NCBI GenBank assembly: GCA_963734185.1
Contig: CAVTGA010000001.1
Location: forward strand, 930,001-994,000
Direction of reading: 5' to 3'
Length of the DNA stretch: 64,000 nt
Source of the DNA: PALSA-894 sp963734185
GTDB lineage: Bacteria > Pseudomonadota > Alphaproteobacteria > Rhizobiales > Xanthobacteraceae
The position numbers and the translations under genes are program-made. The notes under the pieces are model-generated. The model made no database searches. It was given only the letters and a program-made list of their open reading frames with translations, and was not told where the DNA came from. Below are positions 16,989-26,072 of the stretch, one piece after another (the first letter of the stretch is position 1; each line of letters opens with the position of its first letter).

Positions 16989-17597
16989 ATGTCCGTCGAG
17001 CTCTATCTGGTATTCGTCGTCGCCACGGCGTTGCTGATCGCAACGCCCGGACCGAACGTGGCGCTGATCGTCGGGACCAGCCTCACGCATGGCGCGCGCA
17101 CCGGCCTGATGGCGGTCGCGGGCGTCAATGTCGGCGTGATGATCCAGCTTGCCGTGGTGGCGGCCGGGCTCTCCTGGATCGTCGACATGTTCGCCCGGAA
17201 CTTCGACCTGATCCGTTTCGCGGGCGCGGCCTATCTCTTGTTCCTCGGCATCCAGACGCTCTGGAAGGCACGCAAACCCGCGCCACCCACGCCGCTGTCC
17301 AGCGAGCGCGCCTTCGCGCGCGGTTTCGCGGTCGCGTTCGCCAACCCGAAAACGCTGATCTTCCAGGCGGCATTCCTGCCGCAGTTTCTCAGCGACGGTG
17401 AGGACCGGCAGGCGCAGCTCTGGTTGCTCGCCGCGACGTTCTGGATCATCACCGTGGTCGGCGATGCGATCTGGGTGTTGTGTGCCGCGCGGCTGCGCGC
17501 CGCTGTGTCGGGCCGCGCGCAACTGATCGCCGATCGCGTCTCGGGCGCGATCCTGATCGCCGGCGCAGGCGTGCTGCTGGTGGCGAGCAGGCGTTAG
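16989..17597 (+). CDS. LysE/RhtB-family amino acid exporter
   Basis: 202 aa inner-membrane protein with about six helices. N-terminal hallmark 'TALLIATPGPNVALIVGTSL' and 'GARTGLMAVAGVNVGVMIQL', then 'FDLIRFAGAAYLLFLGIQTL' and 'FARGFAVAFANPKTLIFQAA', the typical RhtB layout. It begins 6 bases after the gyrA stop, so it may be co-transcribed. The substrate (homoserine lactone, threonine or other amino acid) is unknown. Confidence 0.85.
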   Translation: MSVELYLVFVVATALLIATPGPNVALIVGTSLTHGARTGLMAVAGVNVGVMIQLAVVAAGLSWIVDMFARNFDLIRFAGAAYLLFLGIQTLWKARKPAPPTPLSSERAFARGFAVAFANPKTLIFQAAFLPQFLSDGEDRQAQLWLLAATFWIITVVGDAIWVLCAARLRAAVSGRAQLIADRVSGAILIAGAGVLLVASRR

Positions 17598-17655
17598 ATT
17601 TAGCCTATCGTTGCAGCAAGGCGCGGCGCGCCGGTCCACAGGCGAGAGTCTCGAC

Positions 17656-18186
17656 GTGGAACGCTTCGTGATGATTTCCGGATGCTCGGGAGGTGGCAAG
17701 TCGACGCTGCTGACGGAGCTTGCCAGCCGCGGCTACGCGGTTGTGGGCGAACCAGGGCGCCGCATCGTCAAGGAAGAGCTTGGGCGTAACGGCCTGGTGC
17801 TTCCGTGGGTGGACGCGGCGGCCTTTGCGCGACGCGCCATCGGTGTGGCGCTCGCCGACCGCGCGGATAGGCTCCAGGCAGGCGATTGGGTCTTTTTTGA
17901 CAGGGGATTGGTAGACGCCGCGGCAGCCCTTCACCACCTGACCGGTGAACCGGCGCTCGCCCCTCTGCGAGAAACACACCGTTACCATCGGCGCGTGTTC
18001 ATGGCGCCGCCCTGGCCGGAACTATTCGTCAACGACCCCGAGCGGCGGCACGGATTCAACGACGCGATCGCGGAATATGAGCGCCTGGTCCAGGTATACC
18101 CTGCTCTCGGCTATGAGATTGTGATGTTGCCCAAGTCAACAACGGCGCAGCGTGCGGATTTCGTGATGCGTATGTTGGAGACGTAG
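17656..18186 (+). CDS. AAA_28-like P-loop ATPase/kinase
   Basis: 176 aa. Walker A 'SGCSGGGKSTLLTEL' at the N-terminus, 'FDRGLVDAAAALHHL' near the middle (Walker B-like Asp) and a C-terminal 'NDAIAEYERLVQVYPALGYE'. This is the layout of AAA_28 predicted ATPase/adenylate-kinase-like proteins, often in stress-related or nucleotide-handling contexts. GTG 17656 lies after 'ggcgagag' and yields the domain start. A longer TTG start at 17611 is possible. Substrate unknown. Confidence 0.7.
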   Translation: MERFVMISGCSGGGKSTLLTELASRGYAVVGEPGRRIVKEELGRNGLVLPWVDAAAFARRAIGVALADRADRLQAGDWVFFDRGLVDAAAALHHLTGEPALAPLRETHRYHRRVFMAPPWPELFVNDPERRHGFNDAIAEYERLVQVYPALGYEIVMLPKSTTAQRADFVMRMLET

Positions 18187-18224
18187 GGCTTCGGTTCGGC
18201 GCGGGATTGGACGACCAAGGGACG

Positions 18225-18908
18225 TCAGCGCGCCCCCGCCGCCTCCAGGATCCGCACCATCTCGGCGTAGCCGCGGCCCTTGGCGTGGCCGAGCGGCGTG
18301 ATGCCCTGGCGGTCGGGGATGTTGAGGTTGGCGCCGGCCTTGACCAGCGCGGCGAGCGCGTCGGTGTGGTTCTTGCCGCCGTTGCCGAGCACGATCGACT
18401 CCATCAGTGCGGTCCAGCCGAGATTGTTGACGTGATCGAGCGGCGCCTTGGCCTCGATCAGCACGCGCACGACCTCTGCGTGCCCAAGATGGGCGGCCGC
18501 GATCAGGGCGGTGCCCTCGTAGGGGCTGGTGATCGCCTTGGGGTCGGTGCCGCCGGCGAGCGCCAGTTTGAGCATCTCCACGTCGTTGTTGACCGCCGCG
18601 ATGGTGACGATGTCGTAGCGTTGTGCGTCGAGTGCGTTGGCGTTCGCCCCCAGCCGCAGCAGCGCGCGTGCCGCCGCGTGATGGCGCAAATGCGCGGCGA
18701 CATGCAGCGGCGTGCGGCTGTTGCCGTCCTGGAGGTTCGGCTTCTCGCCGGCCTTGATCAGCCGCTCGATCTCGCCCGCGTCGCCCCGGCTGGCTGCCGC
18801 ATGCAATCCGGCATATTTGCGCAGGTCGGTCGGGCTTGGCGGGATCTGCGCTGCGGCCGGTCCGGCGCAGACAAGAAGGGAAAGCACAGGCAGGAAGGGG
18901 ATGCGCAT
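18225..18908 (-). CDS. secreted ankyrin-repeat protein
   Basis: 227 aa. Signal peptide 'MRIPFLPVLSLLVCAGPAAA' followed by 'QIPPSP'. About five ankyrin repeats (e.g. 'GNSRTPLHVAAHLRHHAAAR', 'YEGTALIAAAHLGHAEVVRV', 'NNLGWTALMESIVLGNGGKN'). It should be a periplasmic protein-binding module. Proteins of this type occur beside catalase or cytochrome genes in Hyphomicrobiales, but none is here, so the partner is unknown. It converges with the ATPase gene. Confidence 0.85.
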   Translation of the reverse strand: MRIPFLPVLSLLVCAGPAAAQIPPSPTDLRKYAGLHAAASRGDAGEIERLIKAGEKPNLQDGNSRTPLHVAAHLRHHAAARALLRLGANANALDAQRYDIVTIAAVNNDVEMLKLALAGGTDPKAITSPYEGTALIAAAHLGHAEVVRVLIEAKAPLDHVNNLGWTALMESIVLGNGGKNHTDALAALVKAGANLNIPDRQGITPLGHAKGRGYAEMVRILEAAGAR

Positions 18909-19024
18909 GAAAAAGTCCCGGCTGATGAGGCCGGGACCATAACATGGGGTCACTTGCGGGGTAGGCTCGAAGGGTGGGCATCACCCTTCATTGAGAGGCG
19001 GGCATCGCCTCTCGAAACTTGGGG

Positions 19025-19282
19025 TCACTTGCGATCGGTGGTCACGATCCGCACGGCCTTGGCGCGGCCGGCGTTCTGCGAGCGGTGGCGGATGCAGGTG
19101 GTCTCGAAGTAAGGCCAAGCCTGCTGCGAGCAGTTGGGTCCGAGCGGGCGGTAGTCGAGCCGGTCGGCCTTCTTGATCGGGGCGGGGGTGCTCGCCTCCA
19201 CGGCCGGGCTCAGGCCGGGCAGCACGACGATCGTGCCCGCGAGCAGCAGGGCGCCGGCGATCACACTGAGAATCTTGAGCAT
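19025..19282 (-). CDS. small secreted Cys-containing protein of unknown function
   Basis: 85 aa. The ATG at 19280-19282 is preceded on its strand by 'ggaggcgaaa', a strong ribosome site, and a signal peptide follows ('MLKILSVIAGALLLAGTIVV'). The mature part has two Cys ('PNCSQQAWPYFETTCIR') and a basic C-terminus 'TTDRK'. I recognise this as a recurring small Hyphomicrobiales exported protein but know no function. Confidence 0.7.
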   Translation of the reverse strand: MLKILSVIAGALLLAGTIVVLPGLSPAVEASTPAPIKKADRLDYRPLGPNCSQQAWPYFETTCIRHRSQNAGRAKAVRIVTTDRK

Positions 19283-19471
19283 TTTCGCCTCCACCATCAC
19301 GGCGACGAGACCTTGCCGTGACCCTTCCTGCCTATTGGTCGCGCGAGGGCCGTGCCCGGTTCATGTCCGCTTCACCTTTTTTCCCAAGGACGTTGCCGGC
19401 CCGCGCGGCCCGACATCCCGGTCCGGGCGGGCACTTGCGGCTTATGGGGGAGGCGGGCTAGACCCCGCTCC

Positions 19472-19972
19472 ATGCCGCGTACCGCGCTCTATCCCGGATC
19501 GTTCGATCCCGTCACCAACGGCCATCTCGACATCGTCCGCCAGGCGGCTGCGCTGGCCGATCGGCTGGTGCTGGCGATCGGCGTCCATCCCGGCAAGCCG
19601 CCGCTGTTTTCCGTTGAAGAACGGCTCGCCATGCTGACCGAGACTTGTGCACCGTTCGCCAAGACGGCTGGGGCGGAGCTTGCCTGCGTCACTTTCGACG
19701 ATCTGGTGGTCAAGGCCGCGCTGCGGGAAAAGGCCTCGATTCTGATCCGGGGCCTGCGCGACGGCACCGATTTCGACTACGAAATGCAGATGGCGGGCAT
19801 GAACGGCGCCATGGCGCCGCAGGTGCACACGGTTTTCCTGCCGGCATCTCCGGCGGTGCGCCCCATCACCGCCACCTTGGTGCGCCAGATCGCCGGCATG
19901 GGTGGCGACGTGTCGTCGTTCGTGCCGGCGGCGGTTGCCGCGCGTCTCAAGAAGAAGTTCGCAAAAGCGTGA
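19472..19972 (+). CDS. coaD: pantetheine-phosphate adenylyltransferase
   Basis: 166 aa, cytosolic. Transfers AMP from ATP to 4'-phosphopantetheine, giving dephospho-CoA in CoA synthesis. Nucleotidyltransferase start 'ALYPGSFDPVTNGHLDIVRQ', 'LIRGLRDGTDFDYEMQMAGM' and the ending 'MGGDVSSFVPAAVAARLKKK'; full length. It starts the plus-strand run coaD - cyclophilin - unknown - cyclophilin. The 189-base gap upstream holds nothing I can identify. Confidence 0.95.
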   Translation: MPRTALYPGSFDPVTNGHLDIVRQAAALADRLVLAIGVHPGKPPLFSVEERLAMLTETCAPFAKTAGAELACVTFDDLVVKAALREKASILIRGLRDGTDFDYEMQMAGMNGAMAPQVHTVFLPASPAVRPITATLVRQIAGMGGDVSSFVPAAVAARLKKKFAKA

Positions 19973-20009
19973 TAACCGACTGAATAGACTTCAAATTTCG
20001 AGGATGGCC

Positions 20010-20648
20010 ATGATCCCGCGCCTGCTTCTGACACTGGCTGTGCTTGCTGCATTCGGCGTTCCCGCGGCGTTCGCGCAGACTGCGGCCCTCAGCAACCCCG
20101 CCGCGCTGACCGAGCAGGCGCCCGCGAGCTACAAGGCGCGCTTCGACACCAGTAAGGGCACGTTCGTGGTCGAGGTTCGGCGCGACTGGGCGCCGAACGG
20201 CGCCGACCGCTTCTACAATCTGGTCAAGAACGGCTTCTACGACAACGCCCGCTTCTTCCGCGTGATCAGCGGCTTCATGGTGCAGTTCGGCATCAACGGC
20301 GACCCGAAACTGTCGCCGGCCTGGCGCGCGGCGCGCATCAAGGACGACCCGGTCCGCCAGAGCAACAAGCGCGGCTTCATCACCTTCGCCACCTCGGGTC
20401 CGGACTCGCGCACCACCCAGGTGTTCATCAACTTCGGCGACAACGGCGGGCTCGACCGCCAGGGCTTCTCGCCGTTCGGCCAGGTTGTCTCGGGCATGGA
20501 CGTGGTCGACCGGCTGCACAGCGGCTACGGCGAGGGTGCGCCGAGCGGCCGTGGACCGGAACAGGGGCGTCTCCAGAACGAGGGCAACGCCTACCTGACG
20601 AAGGATTTCCCGCAGCTCGACTTCATCCGCAAGGCCGCCATCGAGTGA
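20010..20648 (+). CDS. periplasmic peptidyl-prolyl cis-trans isomerase (cyclophilin)
   Basis: 212 aa. Signal peptide 'MIPRLLLTLAVLAAFGVPAA' then AQ. Cyclophilin core: 'YKARFDTSKGTFVVEVRRDW', 'NGFYDNARFFRVISGFMVQF' (catalytic Arg/Phe), 'NKRGFITFATSGPDSRTTQV', 'FSPFGQVVSGMDVVDRL'. It catalyses proline isomerisation of exported proteins. An ATG at 20004 overlaps the ribosome site, so 20010 is chosen. The stop overlaps the GTG start of the next gene. Confidence 0.88.
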   Translation: MIPRLLLTLAVLAAFGVPAAFAQTAALSNPAALTEQAPASYKARFDTSKGTFVVEVRRDWAPNGADRFYNLVKNGFYDNARFFRVISGFMVQFGINGDPKLSPAWRAARIKDDPVRQSNKRGFITFATSGPDSRTTQVFINFGDNGGLDRQGFSPFGQVVSGMDVVDRLHSGYGEGAPSGRGPEQGRLQNEGNAYLTKDFPQLDFIRKAAIE

Positions 20649-21304
20649 CGTCTGCGCGCGCCAGCTTCATGCGGAACGCTGTGACCGGCGGGGCCATGCT
20701 TGCGGCCGCGATGTGGCTTGTCTCGGCCGCGCCCGCGGGCGCCGCGTGCAGCGTGTTCGACGGAAAGCCGTGCGCGCCGACCGTCTGCAGCGTGTTCGAC
20801 GAAAGCCCCTGCATGCCGGAGGTGCAATATCCGATCGGGCAGGAACTACGGGTGACGATCCGCACGCGCAATGTGGCGGACGACACGGCCGGCGGGGCGA
20901 CCCCGCGCAACGAGCGCCTGCTCGGCGCAGCCAGGGTCGCGCAGGCGCGCGTCAAGCCGTGTCCGTCGGACGCCAAGCCGGCAACCCCGCTCAATACGCT
21001 GCAGGACATGTTCGGCGCCTTCTGCGCCTGCTGGGCGCCGCCGCCGTCCGAGGAGGCGCGTCCGGGCATGGAGATCACTGTGCGCATGAGTCTCAATCGC
21101 AAGGGCGAGATTCTCGGCGAGCCGCGCTTCACCTTCGTGCTGCGCGACACGACCGACAGGATCAAGGCAAGCTATCGCACCGCCGTGGTCGCCATGCTGT
21201 CGCGCTGCACGCCGCTGCCGCTGACCGACACGCTCGGCGCCGCGGTCGCCGGGCGTCCGTTCACCCTTCGCTTCATCGATTCCCGTGGCCTCAAAGGAGC
21301 CTGA
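20645..21304 (+). CDS. exported protein of unknown function between two cyclophilins
   Basis: 219 aa, GTG start in the stop of the preceding cyclophilin, so it is translationally coupled. Signal-like segment 'TGGAMLAAAMWLVSAAPAGA' and a Cys-rich repeat 'CSVFDGKPCAPTVCSVFDESPC' (two near copies of CSVFD-x-x-PC) follow. The C-terminal 90 residues ('MEITVRMSLNRKGEILGEPR') look like a TonB C-terminal-type fold. Function unknown; its place between two cyclophilins is conserved in related genomes as far as I recall. Confidence 0.7.
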   Translation: MTSARASFMRNAVTGGAMLAAAMWLVSAAPAGAACSVFDGKPCAPTVCSVFDESPCMPEVQYPIGQELRVTIRTRNVADDTAGGATPRNERLLGAARVAQARVKPCPSDAKPATPLNTLQDMFGAFCACWAPPPSEEARPGMEITVRMSLNRKGEILGEPRFTFVLRDTTDRIKASYRTAVVAMLSRCTPLPLTDTLGAAVAGRPFTLRFIDSRGLKGA

Positions 21305-21308
21305 AGAC

Positions 21309-21767
21309 ATGGCCGACAATGACAACACGCTCACCCTCGAGACCACGAAGGGCAAGGTGGTCATCGCCTTGCGGCCGGATCTCGCACCCGGGCACGTCGA
21401 GCGCATCAAGACCCTGGTGCGCGAGGGCTTCTATGACGGCATCGTGTTCCATCGCGTCATCGACGGCTTCATGGCGCAGACCGGCTGTCCGAAAGGGACC
21501 GGCACCGGCGGCTCGAGCTATCCCAACCTCAAGGCCGAGTTCAACGCCGAGCCGCACTTGCGCGGCGCCTGCTCGATGGCGCGGGCGCAGAGTCCCGACA
21601 GCGCCAACAGCCAGTTCTTCATCTGCTTCGACGACGCGCGCTTCCTCGACAAGCAGTACACGGTGTGGGGCAAGGTGACCGAGGGCATGGAGAACGTCGA
21701 CAAGATCAAGCGCGGCGAGCCGGTGCAGAACCCGGACAAGATCGTGAAAGCGACCATCGGCGCGTGA
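21309..21767 (+). CDS. cytosolic peptidyl-prolyl cis-trans isomerase (cyclophilin)
   Basis: 152 aa without a signal peptide: 'FYDGIVFHRVIDGFMAQTGC', 'RGACSMARAQSPDSANSQFF' and 'TVWGKVTEGMENVDKI', the PpiB-type core. It is the cytosolic counterpart of the exported isomerase encoded just upstream. Its stop and the stop of the convergent heptosyltransferase gene share the palindrome TGATCA, so the two genes have no gap. Confidence 0.93.
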   Translation: MADNDNTLTLETTKGKVVIALRPDLAPGHVERIKTLVREGFYDGIVFHRVIDGFMAQTGCPKGTGTGGSSYPNLKAEFNAEPHLRGACSMARAQSPDSANSQFFICFDDARFLDKQYTVWGKVTEGMENVDKIKRGEPVQNPDKIVKATIGA

Positions 21768-22778
21768 TCAGGGCGCGGCCTTGTCGGCCGTCAGATACGG
21801 CTCCACCCGCGCCAGCACCCGCTCGGGCGAAATCCGCTGCATGCCGTCGAGCGAGCGCTTGCCGTCGAGCGGCGTGATCGCGTGGATGAAGCGCGAATAG
21901 CTCAGCACCGGGGTCGCGCCGAACAATGCGAAGGCCGGCGTGCCGACCGCGGCGGCGAGGTTCATCGGGCCTGAATCGGTGCCGACGAATACGTCCGCAT
22001 GGGCGAGCAGGGCGGCTGCCTCGACGATGGTCAGATCGCACGCGTTGACGGCGGCCGCGCCGGCGGAACGCGCGATCAGGTCCTGCGCCTGGCCGTTCGA
22101 GTCCGGACCGCCGATCAGGAACACGGTGCCGGTCATGCGGCGGCGCAGCGCCTCGACGAAGGCAGTCCAGGAGGCCGCCGGCCACTGCTTCCACTGGTTC
22201 GATCCGCCGAGGCCGAGCACGGCCCACGGCCGCGCCGCGCCGCGGAAACGCTCGCCGACCTTGGCCAGGACCGGCTCGGGCAGCTTCAAGTTGGGCTCGG
22301 TGGTGGCGAGCGGCACCCGCATCGCCGCCATTAGGGCGATCAGCCGCTCGACCGGCCAGTCGTGCAGATGCTTCGGATCGATGCCGCGGTTTGTGATGAG
22401 CAGGCGCTGCCCGCCGAGACCGAGCCCAATGCGCTCGGGCACGCGCGCCAGCAGCGCCGCCAGCGCCGGCCGGACGGTGCTGTCCAGGATCCACACGCGG
22501 GCGAACTTCCTGCGGCGCAGCAGCGCGCTCAGGTGCGCAAGGTGGAAGCCGCGCTGGATCTCGCTGCCCTGGTGCTCGAAGTAGAGCGTCTCGGCCACGC
22601 ACGGCTCGGCCTGCAGCAGGTCGCGCGCGTGCGAGGATGCGAGCGTCAGGAACGTCACTGCGCCGCCCGGCGCCACGTCCGCGATGGCGCGGATGAACGG
22701 CAGATGCCACATGACATCGCCGATGCCCTGCTTGACCTGGATGACGGCGGTGTGGGTCACGTGAAATCCGGTTGTCAT
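21768..22778 (-). CDS. glycosyltransferase family 9 (heptosyltransferase-like)
   Basis: 336 aa. GT-B fold of ADP-heptose:LPS heptosyltransferase type: N-terminal 'VIQVKQGIGDVMWHLPFIRA', 'FARVWILDSTVRPALAALLA', 'PWAVLGLGGSNQWKQWPAAS', 'FVGTDSGPMNLAAAVGTPAF' (conserved acidic Asp-Ser-Gly-Pro) and 'ALFGATPVLSY'. It probably adds a sugar to lipopolysaccharide core. It is divergent from queA by 48 bases and convergent with the cyclophilin. Confidence 0.85.
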   Translation of the reverse strand: MTTGFHVTHTAVIQVKQGIGDVMWHLPFIRAIADVAPGGAVTFLTLASSHARDLLQAEPCVAETLYFEHQGSEIQRGFHLAHLSALLRRRKFARVWILDSTVRPALAALLARVPERIGLGLGGQRLLITNRGIDPKHLHDWPVERLIALMAAMRVPLATTEPNLKLPEPVLAKVGERFRGAARPWAVLGLGGSNQWKQWPAASWTAFVEALRRRMTGTVFLIGGPDSNGQAQDLIARSAGAAAVNACDLTIVEAAALLAHADVFVGTDSGPMNLAAAVGTPAFALFGATPVLSYSRFIHAITPLDGKRSLDGMQRISPERVLARVEPYLTADKAAP

Positions 22779-22826
22779 GCCGTATGAAAGCGCGGCATCC
22801 AGCACGGACGAACCAAAGAAGGCAAG

Positions 22827-23897
22827 ATGCGCACCGACCTGTTCGACTTCGAGCTTCCGGCGGACCGCATCGCGCTCCGTCCGGTCGCCCCGCGCGATGC
22901 CGCGCGGCTCCTGGTCGTGCGGGGGGGCGCGGCGTTCGAGGATCGCAGCGTGCGCGACCTGCCCGAACTGCTCCGCCCCGGCGACCAGCTCGTGGTCAAC
23001 GACACACGCGTGATCGCGGCAAGCCTGACCGGCCGCCGCATCGGGCGCGGCGCGGAGCCGCGCATCGGGGCGAACCTGGTGCAGCGGATCGACGGTTCGC
23101 GCTGGCGCGCGCTGATGAAGCCCGCCAAGCGGCTCGCCGTGGGCGACGTGGTGCGCTTCGGGTCCGAAGGACGGGTCTGTTTCCTCGAGCAGCTCGACGC
23201 GACGGTCGAGGAAAAAGGCGAGGGCGGCGAGGTGACGCTGTCGTTCGCGTTCCACGGGCCGGTGCTCGACCAAGCCATCGCCGAGCGCGGCGCCATGCCG
23301 CTGCCGCCCTACATCGCGGCGCGCCGCGCGGCAGACGAGCAGGACCGCGTCGACTATCAGACCCTGTTCGCCCATGACGAAGGGTCGGTCGCGGCGCCGA
23401 CCGCCGGCCTGCATTTCACCGATGCGCTGGTGGCGCGGCTGAAGCAGCGCGGCATCGATCTGCACATCGTCACCTTGCATGTCGGCTCCGGTACGTTCCT
23501 GCCGGTGAAGACCGACGATACGGCGGATCATCGGATGCATTCCGAATGGGGGTGCGTGAGCGCGGCGACGGCCGCGGCGCTCAACGCGGCGCGCCGCAGC
23601 GGCGGGCGCATCGTCGTAGTCGGTTCGACCTCCCTGCGCGTCCTGGAGAGCGCGGCCGGTGACGACGACACGATCCGGCCGTTTTCCGGCGAGACCGCGC
23701 TCTTCATCACGCCGGGCTATCGCTTCCGCGCCGTCGACGCGCTGATGACCAACTTCCACCTGCCGCGTTCGACCCTGTTCATGCTGGTGGCGGCGTTCAG
23801 CGGGCTCGACACGATGCAGCGCGCCTATGCGCATGCGATCGAGAAGGGCTATCGTTTCTACTCCTATGGCGATGCGTGCCTGTTATTCCGGTCATAG
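22827..23897 (+). CDS. queA: tRNA preQ1(34) S-adenosylmethionine ribosyltransferase-isomerase
   Basis: 356 aa. Transfers the ribose of SAM to preQ1 in tRNA anticodons to make epoxyqueuosine. Domains as expected: 'MRTDLFDFELPADRIALRPV', 'LRPGDQLVVNDTRVIAASLT', 'AAPTAGLHFTDALVARLKQR', 'TLHVGSGTFLPVKTDDTADH', and the end 'HAIEKGYRFYSYGDACLL'. Ten bases later tgt begins, so the two queuosine genes are one unit. Confidence 0.97.
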   Translation: MRTDLFDFELPADRIALRPVAPRDAARLLVVRGGAAFEDRSVRDLPELLRPGDQLVVNDTRVIAASLTGRRIGRGAEPRIGANLVQRIDGSRWRALMKPAKRLAVGDVVRFGSEGRVCFLEQLDATVEEKGEGGEVTLSFAFHGPVLDQAIAERGAMPLPPYIAARRAADEQDRVDYQTLFAHDEGSVAAPTAGLHFTDALVARLKQRGIDLHIVTLHVGSGTFLPVKTDDTADHRMHSEWGCVSAATAAALNAARRSGGRIVVVGSTSLRVLESAAGDDDTIRPFSGETALFITPGYRFRAVDALMTNFHLPRSTLFMLVAAFSGLDTMQRAYAHAIEKGYRFYSYGDACLLFRS

Positions 23898-23906
23898 AAT
23901 TACGGG

Positions 23907-25046
23907 ATGTCCGCACCCTTCTCCTTCCGCCTGATCGAGACCGACGGCGCCGCGCGGCTCGGCGAAGTGGCGACCGCGCACGGCATCGTGCGCACGCCGG
24001 CGTTCATGCCGGTCGGCACCCAGGCCGCGATCAAGGGCGTGCATCTTTCCGCGGTGCGCGCGGCCGGCGCCGACATCGTGCTCGCCAACACCTACCATCT
24101 GATGCTGCGGCCGACCGCGGAGCGCATCGCCGCGCTCGGCGGTCTGCACACATTCATGAACTGGCCGCACCCGATCCTGACAGACTCCGGCGGCTTCCAG
24201 GTCATGTCGCTTGCCGGGTTGCGCCATCTCGACGAGCGCGGCGTGACGTTCCACTCGCACGTCGACGGCGCCGTGGTCGCGTTGAGCCCCGAGCGCGCGA
24301 TCGAGATCCAGAACCTGCTCGGCTCCGACATCGTGATGCAGCTCGACGAGTGCCTCAAGCTGCCGGCCGAGCGCGCCGAGATCGAGCGTGCGATGACGTT
24401 GTCGCTGCGCTGGGCTGAGCGCTGCAAGCGGACCTTCGAAGGCGCCGAACCGGGCCGCGCGCTGTTCGGCATCGTGCAAGGGGGCGACGATGCGGCACTG
24501 CGGACGCAGAGCGCGCGGGCGCTGATCGATGTCGGCTTTCCCGGCTACGCCATCGGGGGACTGGCGGTCGGCGAGCCGCGCGAAGTCATGCTGGCGATGG
24601 TCGATGCCGTCGCCCCGGCGCTGCCGGCCGAAAAGCCGCGCTATCTCATGGGCGTCGGCATGCCGGAAGACCTGCTGGAGGCGGTCGCGCGCGGTATCGA
24701 CATGTTCGACTGCGTGATGCCGACGCGCGACGGCCGTCACGGCCGCGCCTTCACCCGCTACGGGCCGATCAATCTGCGCAATGCGCGCCACGCCTCCGAC
24801 CCACGCCCGCTCGATGCGGAAAGCTTATGCGCTGCTGCCCGCGATTATTCCCGCGCGTACCTGCACCACCTCGCCCGCGTGGACGAGATGCTAGGTCCCA
24901 TGCTTTTGTCCGAGATCAATCTCGCCTATTACCAGGAACTGATGCAGGGCATCCGCGCCGCGATCGCGGCCGGGCGTTTCGCGGAGTTCCGCGCTGCGAC
25001 GCGCGAGGGGTGGGAGCGCGGGGATATTGCGGCGATCGGTGCGTAG
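23907..25046 (+). CDS. tgt: queuine/preQ1 tRNA-ribosyltransferase, zinc site degenerated
   Basis: 379 aa. Exchanges guanine-34 for preQ1 in tRNAs with GUN anticodons. Active-site parts are intact: 'TDSGGFQVMSLAGLRHLDER' (general base Asp), 'ALFGIVQGGDDAALRTQSAR', 'GLAVGEPREVMLAMVDAVAP' and nucleophile Asp in 'FDCVMPTRDGRHGRAF'. The zinc site is not: E. coli ligands Cys302, Cys304, Cys307 and His333 align with Ser306, Cys308, Ala311 and Ile337, so three of four are gone, with no frameshift and the flanking 'RDYSRAYLHHL' retained. Second gene after queA with a 9-base gap. A group II intron relic follows. Confidence 0.93.
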   Translation: MSAPFSFRLIETDGAARLGEVATAHGIVRTPAFMPVGTQAAIKGVHLSAVRAAGADIVLANTYHLMLRPTAERIAALGGLHTFMNWPHPILTDSGGFQVMSLAGLRHLDERGVTFHSHVDGAVVALSPERAIEIQNLLGSDIVMQLDECLKLPAERAEIERAMTLSLRWAERCKRTFEGAEPGRALFGIVQGGDDAALRTQSARALIDVGFPGYAIGGLAVGEPREVMLAMVDAVAPALPAEKPRYLMGVGMPEDLLEAVARGIDMFDCVMPTRDGRHGRAFTRYGPINLRNARHASDPRPLDAESLCAAARDYSRAYLHHLARVDEMLGPMLLSEINLAYYQELMQGIRAAIAAGRFAEFRAATREGWERGDIAAIGA

Positions 25047-25115
25047 GGTGGGCAAAGGCGTGCAACGCGCACGTCGGTATTTGCACCGCTGTTCGGCGCC
25101 TTTGCCCACGCGTTT
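25044..25115. repeat. dispersed palindromic repeat copy downstream of tgt
   Basis: Starts GTAGGGTGGGCAAAGGCG at 25044 and has an inverted right arm GCGCCTTTGCCCACGC near 25098-25113. It is the same family as 926-1047 and as the site that received the group II intron. Confidence 0.6.
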
Positions 25116-25196
25116 CGCTTGTCGTCTAGCCGCGTGGGCACGGCGCGGACGCAGTTCGGCGCACCGACTTTGCGATCCGAGCCGCGCCTTTGCCCA

Positions 25197-25987
<791 letters not shown>

Positions 25988-26072
25988 CCCTACGGGCTAT
26001 CGACGCCGCCGCGGCCGGAGTTAGAATACTCCCAAACTACACAGCAAATCGCTTCGCTCGGGAGGAGCGTTC

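Noticed and set aside
15753..17699. Minus-strand and third-frame open frames over gyrA/LysE
   Set aside because: Arise from GC-rich third positions; GyrA motifs fix the coding frames.
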